Origin: CAZAMT01 sp964486145
Lineage (GTDB): Bacteria; Bacteroidota; Bacteroidia; Bacteroidales; JAAAOM01
Length of the DNA stretch: 7,416 nt
Assembly (NCBI GenBank): GCA_964486145.1
Contig: CAZAMT010000204.1
Coordinates: forward strand, 1-7,416
Reading direction: 5' to 3'
The position numbers and the translations under genes are program-made. This document shows positions 1 to 6,840 of this stretch, in pieces. Positions within the stretch are counted from its first letter, which is position 1. Every line of letters begins with the position of its first letter. The notes beneath the pieces are model-generated. The model did not search any database. It was given only the letters and a program-made list of their open reading frames with translations, and was not told the DNA's origin.

Positions 1-29
1 AGGTAAAAAATCTGTTGCTAAAAAACTTG

Positions 30-44
30 CAGGTCATTGACCTG
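30..44. repeat. Perfect 7-bp palindrome with 1-nt centre upstream of the EamA gene
   Basis: The sequence CAGGTCA-T-TGACCTG is a perfect inverted repeat with seven-base arms around a single T, ending about 70 bases before the EamA-permease start codon. Its size and symmetry suit a binding site for a dimeric transcription regulator, which would make it a candidate operator for the permease. It could also belong to the unseen gene to the left, or be chance. The single-base centre makes it a poor RNA terminator hairpin. No regulator gene is visible in the window, so the role is inference. Confidence 0.35.
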
Positions 45-113
45 TTGTGTAAAATGCGAGCAGAAAATATTTTAGGTTGTATAGAATGGGTAACCGGAAA
101 TCAATAGCGCTTT

Positions 114-1022
114 ATGCAAAGATCAACATTATTCCTGGCCATCGCGTTTATTCTTCTCTGGAACTCTGGTTTCATTGGTGCTGAATACGGGCTTTCCTAC
201 GCAGGGCCCTTTAGCATGTTGTTCTGGCGGTATTTGGCACTTACATCAGTGTTGTTTTTGTATCTTCTAATACGCAGACGTTTTCAATGGCTGGGATGGT
301 CAGTTACTGTTCGCCATATGATAGTGGGAGCTCTGGCCCATGGAGTATGGCTCGGTTGTGTGCACCTTGCTCTGCAATATGATGTACCTGCCGGAATTGT
401 GGCTCTGATTGTTGCTCTTCAACCCATTACAACAGGTGCTTTTTCGGGAATGGTAACCGGAGAAGACACGTCCATGCGAAGGTGGGTAGGCTTGATCATT
501 GGATTTGCAGGTGTAGCGATTACCGTGATAGCCCGTATTGATTTTTCCGATGCAGGTTCGGTATTCGGATACCTGATACCTCTTGGATCTGTTGTAGCGA
601 TAACAATTGCAAGTTTAATGCAAAGACGGATGGATTTGAAAAAAGGATCACAAATGATTTCATTGGATATAGACTTGTTTTATCAAAGCCTCGCTACAAC
701 TATTTTATTTGTGCTTCCGGCAATATTTATGGAAAATCTCTATGTCGAATGGGAAATGGAGTTTGTATATATCATGCTCTGGGTCATTTTTGCCGTATCA
801 CTGGGGGCCTATGCACTCATGTGGTTACTTATTGAACGCATGGATACAACAAGGGTAGCCAGCTTGTTTTATTTCGGACCTCCGGTTACCATGTTAATGG
901 CATGGCTGGCCTTTGAAGATAAACTTCTTATAACGGATGTTATTGGCTTGATAGTGGTGATGGCCGGGGTATGGGTAAACTATCGATCTCCTGCCGGCAC
1001 TGTTAAAACCAATTCAGTGTGA
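114..1022 (+). CDS. EamA/DMT-superfamily permease (10 TM)
   Basis: This is a 302-residue inner-membrane protein of the drug/metabolite transporter (EamA, RhaT-like) type. Ten hydrophobic segments can be read, at roughly residues 5-24, 32-53, 66-87, 92-112, 122-141, 149-168, 187-206, 216-239, 247-267 and 272-290. They form two five-helix EamA repeats. Family hallmarks are the helix 1 sequence LLWNSGFIGAEYGL, the FWRYLAL segment of helix 2, and ALQPITTGAFSG in helix 4 followed by a short acidic loop (GED) and RRWVGLIIGFAGV. The second repeat has the matching LFYFGPPVTMLMAWLAFED. The ATG at 114 opens directly into helix 1 as in relatives, and an in-frame stop-free extension with a better start is not seen; there is no clear ribosome binding site. 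DMT permeases export or import amino acids, purines or other metabolites, and the substrate cannot be read from the sequence. The next gene begins about 50 bases later on the same strand, but its base composition differs, so an operon is doubtful. Confidence 0.93.
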   Translation: MQRSTLFLAIAFILLWNSGFIGAEYGLSYAGPFSMLFWRYLALTSVLFLYLLIRRRFQWLGWSVTVRHMIVGALAHGVWLGCVHLALQYDVPAGIVALIVALQPITTGAFSGMVTGEDTSMRRWVGLIIGFAGVAITVIARIDFSDAGSVFGYLIPLGSVVAITIASLMQRRMDLKKGSQMISLDIDLFYQSLATTILFVLPAIFMENLYVEWEMEFVYIMLWVIFAVSLGAYALMWLLIERMDTTRVASLFYFGPPVTMLMAWLAFEDKLLITDVIGLIVVMAGVWVNYRSPAGTVKTNSV

Positions 1023-1071
1023 TGGAAGTTTGGTATAGTATCAATATTCATTATTCAATTGAAGAAATTGG

Positions 1072-1938
1072 ATGAATTTGACCCCGTTTATGCCGATAAA
1101 ATCAACTTCGTTATCGAAAATTATAAAAAAAAGATATGAATTGTTTTATTCTTTCTATATTCATCGCATGAAAGAAAGAATAAAGAGTATTTTTTTTAGG
1201 ATTTGGTATTGGTATATAAGTGCCGTTGACAGAGATGCAGAGGTAATTTTCATGAATTATGGTTTTTCAAAAGAAAATTACAAGTTAAACCTTCCCAAAC
1301 AACATGAGAAACATCGTTATTCCATACAATTGTATGATTTTATTGCATCAGGTGCCGAAATTACTGGTAAAGATATTCTGGAAATTGGTTGTGGGAGAGG
1401 AGGAGGTCTGTCTTATATCAACAGGACCTACAAACCCAAATCTGCTACGGGCATTGATTTGAATCAAAAAGCCATCAATTTTTGTAATTCTTTTTACCAT
1501 GGTGAGAATATCACATTTCTGCGGGGCGATGCCCAGGTACTGGATTTCCGCGATGAATTTTTTGATGTTGTTATCAATGTCGAATCCTCGCACAGGTATG
1601 CTGAGATAGATAAATTTATAAATGAGGTAAATCGTGTTCTGAAACCCGGTGGGGTGTTTCTTTTTACGGATTTCAGACATAAGTCCAAGCTTAAAGAATT
1701 GAATGAGCACGTTGATAGATCAACTTTTCATCCTGTACATAATGAATCCATTACACCTCATGTTCTGGAGGCGTTGCAATTATCAACAGATGACAGGATA
1801 AACCTTATTAAGAAAATAGCACCATTTTTTTTACATGGATTAGGTAAAAAGTTTGCAGCAACAAAAGGTACACCTACCTACATGAAATTTTTAACCGAGG
1901 AATGGGAGTATTTTTTCATGATTTTGAAAAAATCCTGA
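1072..1938 (+). CDS. Class I SAM-dependent methyltransferase, phthiotriol-dimycocerosate methyltransferase-like
   Basis: This 288-residue protein carries a Rossmann-type SAM methyltransferase domain. Motif I is ILEIGCGRGGG (102-112), the acidic residue after strand 2 lies in GIDLNQ (127-132), and GDA (152-154) contacts the adenine. Motif IV is FFDVVINVESSH (163-174), followed by RVLKPGGVFLFTD (188-200). The C-terminal half (about 205-288) is a helical lid that probably shapes the acceptor pocket. The segments VIFMNYGF, GCGRGGGLSYI, TGIDLNQ and NVESSHRY resemble, from memory, the mycobacterial phthiotriol/phenolphthiotriol dimycocerosate O-methyltransferase group (Rv2952-like) and related lipid or polyketide methyltransferases. 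The true acceptor here is unknown. The first ATG is used; alternatives are Met7 and Met33, the last giving a 256-residue protein. The first 45 or so residues are basic and aromatic and could form an amphipathic membrane-contacting helix. The gene is visibly richer in A and T than the EamA gene before it, which suggests separate ancestry. Confidence 0.9.
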   Translation: MNLTPFMPIKSTSLSKIIKKRYELFYSFYIHRMKERIKSIFFRIWYWYISAVDRDAEVIFMNYGFSKENYKLNLPKQHEKHRYSIQLYDFIASGAEITGKDILEIGCGRGGGLSYINRTYKPKSATGIDLNQKAINFCNSFYHGENITFLRGDAQVLDFRDEFFDVVINVESSHRYAEIDKFINEVNRVLKPGGVFLFTDFRHKSKLKELNEHVDRSTFHPVHNESITPHVLEALQLSTDDRINLIKKIAPFFLHGLGKKFAATKGTPTYMKFLTEEWEYFFMILKKS

Positions 1939-2029
1939 AGGCTGTTTAGACCAAATACGTGATTCTTTCTCATTGTTGTAAGGAATTCAGTTTACCACCG
2001 TCTAAAAATAAAACTGAAAAGAAGGTATT

Positions 2030-3088
2030 ATGAAATCATCAGCAGGTTTTATTTTTGTTTGGGTTATTTTTTTAAGTTCGATTACCTCCGCTCAGGAAGG
2101 ACTCGTGGGATATTGGAGTTTTGATAACGTTAGCGATGGGATCATTCGTGATCAAACATCCAATTCCAATGATGGAACAGGCTTTCAAACTGATCAAAGT
2201 TCTGGAATAAAAGGCAAAGCATTATCTTTCAATGGTGTTGATTCATATGTCGAAATAAATGGTGAAGATGGAAAACCACCTTCACTGTTATCAGAATTGG
2301 GGGTAGGTACAATTTCTGTTTGGTTTAAAGTTGAAAACATACCCCTTCAACATGGTATTGCACCTCTTTTGTATTACGGTTCCACTGAAAAATGTGACTT
2401 TTTTGATGCAGCAAATCAGGGTCTTATAATTGAATTGGGCCACAGTCCTATTTTCCCCGGCTCAGAGGAGATTTTTTATACGGTTTGGAGCAATGGCTGC
2501 ACATTACCATCCTTTTGTTTTGATTCCGGATTTAATATAACCAAAAATAAATGGCATCATTTTGTAGTTGTAGTGGGTGAAACTTATAATACGGGTTATT
2601 TGAATGGTGAAGAACTGGTTGATAGAGATTATAACTTTGGTGACCAAAGGGATTCTGAATTTTTTGAGGATGCTGTTGTTGATCAGGAGTTTTGGCTTGG
2701 AAAGGGACACTGGGATCGAACTGAACAATTTTTTGACGGCACCATCGATGAACTGAAAATATTTAACAGACCGTTGTCTGACCAGGAGGTGAAGAATCTT
2801 TACAATGAGGTAATCTCCACATCCAATTACCAGTTACATTTAAACAATCAATACACCAGGATATATCCAAATCCGGCCAAAAAAAAACTTTACATGGATC
2901 TCTCCAATATCAGTTTCAACCCATTGATAGTTCATATCTCCGATGCAACAGGTAAGCGTTTGTTATCAGTAGAAAAAATTGAAAATTATTTGGAAATCAA
3001 TCTTGATAAAATACCAGCAGGTTTATACACTGTGAATGTAATTGGCGAAAATGAAATTTTGTCTCAAAAAGTAATTGTTGAAGACTGA
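2030..3088 (+). CDS. Secreted LamG-domain protein with type IX secretion C-terminal sorting domain
   Basis: This 352-residue protein begins with a Sec signal peptide (basic start, hydrophobic stretch to about residue 18, likely cleavage after TSA at 21). A single LamG/concanavalin A-like jelly-roll domain covers about 24-257. It opens with GLVGYWSFDN and closes with the characteristic FFDGTIDELKIFNRPLSDQE; LSFNGVDSYVEI and KNKWHHFVVVV are further family landmarks. Three cysteines (122, 157, 163) sit in the middle of the domain, so one disulfide is possible. After a short linker comes a type A Por sorting domain (about 277-352), marked by IYPNPAKKKLYMDL, the DATGKRLL turn, IPAGLYTVNV and the ending QKVIVED. 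Proteins of this build cross the outer membrane by the type IX system and are released or anchored on the surface. LamG domains usually bind glycans or proteins, and no catalytic domain is present, so this looks like a small adhesin or carbohydrate-binding protein. AAGAAGG lies just upstream of the ATG as a possible ribosome binding site. The gene is AT-rich like the methyltransferase 91 bases before it. Confidence 0.9.
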   Translation: MKSSAGFIFVWVIFLSSITSAQEGLVGYWSFDNVSDGIIRDQTSNSNDGTGFQTDQSSGIKGKALSFNGVDSYVEINGEDGKPPSLLSELGVGTISVWFKVENIPLQHGIAPLLYYGSTEKCDFFDAANQGLIIELGHSPIFPGSEEIFYTVWSNGCTLPSFCFDSGFNITKNKWHHFVVVVGETYNTGYLNGEELVDRDYNFGDQRDSEFFEDAVVDQEFWLGKGHWDRTEQFFDGTIDELKIFNRPLSDQEVKNLYNEVISTSNYQLHLNNQYTRIYPNPAKKKLYMDLSNISFNPLIVHISDATGKRLLSVEKIENYLEINLDKIPAGLYTVNVIGENEILSQKVIVED

Positions 3089-3183
3089 ATTTAAAATGTA
3101 CCAATTTACAGCGACTTAAAAAGCCTTGCAAGTTGTTATACTCACATCATGAGTTTTCCACAAACGGTTACCTGAATAACTCA

Positions 3184-3321
3184 TATCGTTCAAATAATCC
3201 TGAGGATATTGGTAAAGCGGTTGTTTGGTTCTGTTCCGATGTATCCGATTATTTCAACGGCATCACATTGATTGAAGCTGGCGGCATGACCCTCTATCCT
3301 GGCTTCGCCACAGGAGGTTAA
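3184..3321 (+). pseudogene. C-terminal remnant of a short-chain dehydrogenase/reductase (SDR)
   Basis: Only about the last 45 codons of an SDR gene remain. The readable part runs NNPEDIGKAVVWFCSD, then VSDYFNGITLIEAGGMTLYP and GFATGG before TAA. This matches the end of classical glucose-1-dehydrogenase-like SDRs, where PEDIA(K)AV, a SD-x-SxYxTG turn and a GGMT-type final strand are standard; the usual Asp of DGG is Ala here. The cofactor-binding TGxxxGxG, the NNAG strand and the catalytic Tyr-xxx-Lys are all absent. Reading further upstream in frame gives sequence unlike an SDR back to the end of the LamG gene, and no frame in the 95-base gap restores it. The frame has no ATG before the SDR-like part, only a TTG at 3133, so expression is unlikely. 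The left boundary given is approximate. I read it as a gene whose 5' four-fifths were lost when the AT-rich DNA to its left arrived or rearranged. Confidence 0.8.
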
Positions 3322-3351
3322 ACCCATGAATGGGAAGTAGATAAACAGAAA

Positions 3352-3365
3352 TAATTCATGAATTA
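3352..3365. repeat. 14-bp perfect palindrome in the gap between convergent SDR remnant and fabD
   Basis: TAATTCATGAATTA is a perfect, loopless palindrome, 30 bases past the SDR remnant stop and about 70 bases beyond the fabD stop. A smaller imperfect hairpin with a related core (CCCA-TGAA-TGGG, 3323-3334) lies just before it. Neither is followed by a T-run on either strand, so they are poor intrinsic terminators. In AT-rich sequence a palindrome of this kind may be chance. Confidence 0.3.
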
Positions 3366-3437
3366 AAGATGCTGCGTACTTAAGCCCGAAGTGATATTAT
3401 TTTTCGATCTCGTTTGTGATAAACAAACATTTGAAAT

Positions 3438-4313
3438 TTATGCACTCACCGTTTCAACCTTCCGATCAACCTTTTTAATTAATCCCTGCAATACTTTTCC
3501 CGGACCAACTTCCGTAAACGATGTTGCACCATCGGCAAGCATATTTTTTACGGTTTGGGTCCAACGTACAGGGTTGGTTAACTGGGCAATCAGGTTTTTC
3601 TTTATTAATTCAGGGTCGGTATACGGTGAAGCATCCACATTCTGGTAAACGGGACATACAGGTTCTGCAAAAGCCGTATCATTGATGGCATTTGCAAGCT
3701 CAACCTGGGCAGGTTGCATCAGCGGTGAATGAAATGCTCCGCCAACCGCAAGTTTTAATGCGCGTTTTGCCCCTTTGGCAGATAATTGTTCAACCGCCTC
3801 ATCAATGCCCTTCATTGATCCGGAGATGACAATTTGTCCCGGGCAATTATAATTGGCAGGTACTACGATATCATTAATTCCCTGGCAAACTTCTTCAACT
3901 ACTTCATCATCGAGTCCCAGAATGGCAGCCATGGTTGATGGTTCGGTCTCACAAGCTTTTTGCATGGCTTGTGCACGTTTCGATACCAGTTGCAACCCAT
4001 TTTCAAAAGGCAAAGCACCTGCAGCCACAAGCGCAGAGAATTCCCCAAGCGAATGGCCGGCAACCATATCCGGTTTAAAGTCACCACCCAGCGATTTTGA
4101 TAAAATTACCGAATGTAAAAAAATGGCCGGTTGTGTTACGTTTGTTTGCTTCAAATCTTCATCGGTGCCGTCAAACATTAAATCGGTGATGCGGAAATCC
4201 AAAACTTCATTGGCCCGTTCAAATAATTTTTTCGCTTCGGAGGAATTCTCATACAAGTCTTTCCCCATTCCAACAAATTGTGCTCCCTGACCGGGAAATA
4301 CATATGCCTTCAT
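3438..4313 (-). CDS. fabD: Malonyl-CoA:acyl-carrier-protein transacylase (FabD)
   Basis: FabD is a cytoplasmic enzyme that moves the malonyl group from CoA to acyl carrier protein, supplying the extender unit for type II fatty acid synthesis. At 291 residues the protein is a normal-length, complete family member. The active-site elements are all visible. FPGQGAQ (6-12) holds the oxyanion glutamine Q9. The nucleophile Ser88 lies in GHSLGE (86-91). Arg113, in SKRAQAMQ, would bind the malonyl carboxylate, and NCPGQIVISG (156-165) follows. The catalytic His195 is in GGAFHSPLM, Gln244 is in QLTNPVRW, and the closing FTEVGPGKVLQGLIKK follows. The ATG at 4313 opens directly into the first beta strand (KAYVFPGQG), which fixes the start. 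A Bacteroidota-type -7 element lies about 25 bases upstream, so transcription is probably independent of nhaC even though both run in the same direction with a 180-base gap. No fab or acpP neighbours are present. Confidence 0.97.
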   Translation of the reverse strand: MKAYVFPGQGAQFVGMGKDLYENSSEAKKLFERANEVLDFRITDLMFDGTDEDLKQTNVTQPAIFLHSVILSKSLGGDFKPDMVAGHSLGEFSALVAAGALPFENGLQLVSKRAQAMQKACETEPSTMAAILGLDDEVVEEVCQGINDIVVPANYNCPGQIVISGSMKGIDEAVEQLSAKGAKRALKLAVGGAFHSPLMQPAQVELANAINDTAFAEPVCPVYQNVDASPYTDPELIKKNLIAQLTNPVRWTQTVKNMLADGATSFTEVGPGKVLQGLIKKVDRKVETVSA

Positions 4314-4337
4314 AATATGTTAAGTTTAATTTGGGCG

Positions 4338-4345
4338 CAAAAATA
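4338..4345 (-). promoter_or_regulatory. Bacteroidota-type -7 promoter element for fabD
   Basis: Read on the minus strand the bases are TATTTTTG, an exact fit to the TAnnTTTG -7 box used by the Bacteroidota primary sigma factor, and followed by CGCCC. It lies 25 bases before the fabD ATG, which would give a short leader of around 15-20 bases. A TTG (GTTG) lies 15 bases further upstream as a possible -33 element, but that spacing is shorter than usual, so only the -7 box is well supported. Confidence 0.6.
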
Positions 4346-4493
4346 GTAAATTTGATTTTACAACTTTGATAAAATGTACCGGGAATTGAACGATTGCATA
4401 CATTCAGGGGTGCAATTATCTATGGATATGCTGTGATTTTGATGTTTCACCCGCTTGGAATCGAAAACCATTAGCATGTAAATACTTCAGATT

Positions 4494-5975
4494 CTAATAA
4501 TCCCTTCGTTCATCCTCAGTTAAGCCATGCACTTCGGGTTCACCGGTTTTGTAGCGACGGATCTTGTAATTTAAAAAACCAATGGTTAATGAGACCAACG
4601 GGCTGAGGATATTAAAGAAACAATAAGGCAGGTATGCCCATGTTGATACTCCAAGGACCCTTGCCTGGGTGGCTCCCCCCGTGTTCCAGGGAATAAGCAC
4701 CGAAGTAACCGTACCTCCGTCTTCCAGGGTGCGGCTGAGCACTTCTGGTTTCAGACCACGTTCTCTGAAAGTTGGCGCGTACATACGGCCGGGAACAACA
4801 ATAGAAATATACTGGTCGGATGCGGTAATGTTGAAAAAGATACATGTAGTTAAAGTGGAACCAATTAGCGAACCTGTTGACTTCGCCATGCCGATAATGG
4901 CTGCTGAAATGCGTTTCAACAGTCCGGCAGCTTCCATAACCCCACCAAAAATCATTGCCGATATAATTAACCAGATGGTATTCAGCATACCGGCCATACC
5001 ACCGGTAGAAAACAACTCATCCACTATGGGATTGGAACTCGGAATGTCAATGCTTCCGTACATGGCTTTCATGGATGAAATGTATGCGGCTTTCCAAAAA
5101 ACAGTTGCCTCACCAGCAATGTATTTTAATGTGGCGGGCTGAAAAATAATGGCGAAAACGGCACCAAGCAGTGTTCCAATAAGCAAGGCGGGAAGCGGAG
5201 ACATTTTTTTTATGATTATGATGAATAGGATGACAGGCACCAAAAAAAGCCAGGGAGTAATATTAAATTCACTTTGTATGGCCATTGAAACCTTCTCTAT
5301 ATCAAGATTGACATCACCAAAATCGTAAGTTAATCCAATGATCAGGAAAATAATTAGTGCGATTGAAATAGCAGGTACGGTAGTGATTAGCATGTATTTG
5401 ATGTGTGTAAAAAGATCAGTTCCCGTCATAGCAGGTGCCAGGTTTGTAGTGTCTGACAGAGGCGACATTTTATCACCAAAATATGCTCCGGAAATGATCG
5501 CGCCGGCAATCATAGCTTCATTTATGCCCATTGCTTTACCGATTCCCAATAGTGCTACACCGATAGTAGCAATGGTTGACCACGAACTGCCCGTTACCAG
5601 TGATACTATCCCACTAACTACCACTGCCGTAAAAAGAAATACGGAAGGATGGATTATTTTTAAACCGTAATAGATCATTGCAGGAACCACGCCGCTTATA
5701 AGCCATGTACCTGCAAGAGACCCAATCAATAATAAAATGAGCATGGCGGGCATGGATGTACTAATGCTTTTCACGATGCTTTGGCGTACCTGCTTCCATG
5801 TTTGTCCCTGACGGATTGCAATTATCGCGGCTACGGTTGATGCCAGCAACAATGCAATCTGGTTGGAGCCATCAAGGGTTGCATCTCCAAAAAACAATAC
5901 GTTGAGCGTTAAAAATAAAATCAGAAACAGGATAGGTATAAATGCGGTGAAAAGGGAAGGTTGTTCTTTTGTCAT
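4494..5975 (-). CDS. nhaC: Na+/H+ antiporter, NhaC family
   Basis: This 493-residue polytopic inner-membrane protein of the NhaC type exchanges cytoplasmic Na+ for protons in pH and salt homeostasis. About eleven to twelve hydrophobic segments can be read, for example near residues 10-30, 37-54, 74-95, 110-128, 134-146, 195-215, 240-255, 262-278, 330-350, 356-380 and 450-470. Family motifs are TGSSWSTIATIG (128-139), SGAYFGDKMSPLSDTTNLAP (162-181), the second-repeat NITASDQYISIVVPGRMY (382-399) and LEDGGTVTSVLIPWNTGGA (417-435). Two inverted repeats of the ion-transporter fold would place the GDK/SD and SDQ elements in the half-helices around the ion site. This is family knowledge applied here, not shown. 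The C-terminus is a short charged tail ending ERRDY. The ATG at 5975 follows an AT-rich leader with no clear ribosome binding site. The gene is divergent from yqgE across 241 bases; no clear TAnnTTTG box for nhaC was found there. Some relatives carry malate/lactate or other substrates, so Na+/H+ exchange is the most likely activity, not a certain one. Confidence 0.93.
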   Translation of the reverse strand: MTKEQPSLFTAFIPILFLILFLTLNVLFFGDATLDGSNQIALLLASTVAAIIAIRQGQTWKQVRQSIVKSISTSMPAMLILLLIGSLAGTWLISGVVPAMIYYGLKIIHPSVFLFTAVVVSGIVSLVTGSSWSTIATIGVALLGIGKAMGINEAMIAGAIISGAYFGDKMSPLSDTTNLAPAMTGTDLFTHIKYMLITTVPAISIALIIFLIIGLTYDFGDVNLDIEKVSMAIQSEFNITPWLFLVPVILFIIIIKKMSPLPALLIGTLLGAVFAIIFQPATLKYIAGEATVFWKAAYISSMKAMYGSIDIPSSNPIVDELFSTGGMAGMLNTIWLIISAMIFGGVMEAAGLLKRISAAIIGMAKSTGSLIGSTLTTCIFFNITASDQYISIVVPGRMYAPTFRERGLKPEVLSRTLEDGGTVTSVLIPWNTGGATQARVLGVSTWAYLPYCFFNILSPLVSLTIGFLNYKIRRYKTGEPEVHGLTEDERRDY

Positions 5976-6216
5976 TATAAAATTTTAAGTTGCCGGCAGA
6001 TCATTTACATTCACGTTATTTTTTTGAATTGTATGGAATTCTGCTTAATTTTATATCTATAAATGGACATACCATCAAAAACAGTTATCCACCGTGTTCA
6101 ATAAAAATGTAAACATACAAATATTTATATTTATACTTCTCAAAAACAAGCCGTAAGGAACAGTTTTTGTTATTTTTTGTTTAGATGACAGGGCGTTAAA
6201 TAAAACTTCGGAACTC

Positions 6217-6807
6217 ATGGAACTAGATTTTGATTTTTTCAAGGTAGACGAAAAGTACACCATCCCAGCCAGAGGGAAAGCACTGATTAGCGAGCCATTC
6301 CTGATTGATTCATATTTTAAGCGTTCAATTGTTTTGTTAACAGAACACTCACCAGAAGGTGCTGTGGGGTTTGTTCTTAACAAAAAGGTAAATATGAATG
6401 TAAGTGAAGTTGTAAAAGATTTTCCACAAATTGAATCAAATGTGTCCATTGGTGGTCCGGTAAGTACCAATACACTGCATTACATTCATTCTTTGGGTGA
6501 TGCCATTCCGAATAGCGTGGAAGTGATGCCCGACATTTACTGGGGCGGTGATTTTGAAACAGTGAAAGAAATGATTCAGATTGGGATGATTAAATCGCAG
6601 CAAATCCGCTTTTTTCTTGGTTACTCGGGCTGGATGGCCAATCAACTTGAAGGAGAACTTGAACGAAATTCATGGGTTGTGTCTAATATCAATGCAAAGG
6701 ATATCATGGATGAAAAAACGAATTCATTATGGTATGATATGTTAAATCATGTTGGAAAAAAATACCGCTTATGGAAAAATTTCCCCGAAAATCCTGCGCT
6801 TAATTAA
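6217..6807 (+). CDS. yqgE: YqgE/AlgH family protein (DUF179)
   Basis: This 196-residue soluble protein belongs to the YqgE/AlgH family, a widespread conserved group of uncertain biochemical role; AlgH was named for an effect on alginate gene expression in Pseudomonas. Family landmarks appear in order: SEPFLIDSYFKRSIVLLTEH (25-44), the GAVGFVLNK strand (48-56), GGPVSTNTLHYIH (79-91), YWGGDFE (109-115), and the signature GYSGWMANQLEGEL (135-148) followed by NSWVV. The length is normal and the gene looks intact. The N-terminal extension of about 20 residues before the conserved region is acidic and aromatic. No better start exists upstream, since the in-frame codons before ATG contain no ATG, GTG or TTG close by. 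A TATTTTTTG sequence at 6171-6179 resembles the Bacteroidota -7 box but has one extra T, so promoter assignment is weak. It is divergent from nhaC and followed by a small hairpin at 6818-6840. Confidence 0.93.
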   Translation: MELDFDFFKVDEKYTIPARGKALISEPFLIDSYFKRSIVLLTEHSPEGAVGFVLNKKVNMNVSEVVKDFPQIESNVSIGGPVSTNTLHYIHSLGDAIPNSVEVMPDIYWGGDFETVKEMIQIGMIKSQQIRFFLGYSGWMANQLEGELERNSWVVSNINAKDIMDEKTNSLWYDMLNHVGKKYRLWKNFPENPALN

Positions 6808-6817
6808 GATAACTATG

Positions 6818-6840
6818 CTGGTTAAACTTACTTTTACCAG
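6818..6840 (+). terminator. Possible hairpin terminator after yqgE
   Basis: Ten bases after the yqgE stop codon, CTGGT and ACCAG pair as a five-base stem. It continues after one T-T mismatch with three A-T pairs around the loop CTTAC. The position suits a transcription end, but there is no T-run after the stem, so intrinsic termination is only suggested. Confidence 0.35.

Noticed and set aside
2..40. Short open stretch ending in TGA with a lysine-rich C-terminus (GKKSVAKKLAGH), possibly the 3' end of an upstream gene.
   Set aside because: Only 12 codons are visible, another frame is open through the same bases to 107, and nothing identifies a protein, so it cannot be supported.
1348..1710. 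120-codon minus-strand open frame inside the methyltransferase gene.
   Set aside because: It lies wholly antisense to a well-supported methyltransferase and shows no family features; it is a shadow frame.
1945..2006. Seven-base inverted repeat TTTAGAC/GTCTAAA flanking the spacer before the LamG gene.
   Set aside because: The arms are short, 48 bases apart and AT-rich, so chance is a sufficient explanation.
3412..3428. Hairpin GTTTGT-GATAA-ACAAAC just past the fabD stop, a possible fabD terminator.
   Set aside because: The stem is only six mostly A-T pairs and no T-run follows on the minus strand.
3853..4290. 145-codon plus-strand open frame across fabD.
   Set aside because: It is antisense to an intact fabD with all catalytic residues, and its Ser/Pro-rich translation is typical of a shadow frame.
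4440..4480. T-arm-like stretch (minus strand GGTTTTCGATTCCAAG) in the fabD-nhaC gap, checked as a tRNA relic.
   Set aside because: No acceptor stem, anticodon arm or CCA-side pairing can be formed around it.
5991..5998. TGCCGGCA palindrome in the nhaC leader, considered as an operator.
   Set aside because: An eight-base palindrome alone is too common to support a regulatory call.
6075..6470. 131-codon minus-strand frame overlapping the yqgE 5' end.
   Set aside because: It runs antisense through conserved YqgE motifs and resembles no protein family.
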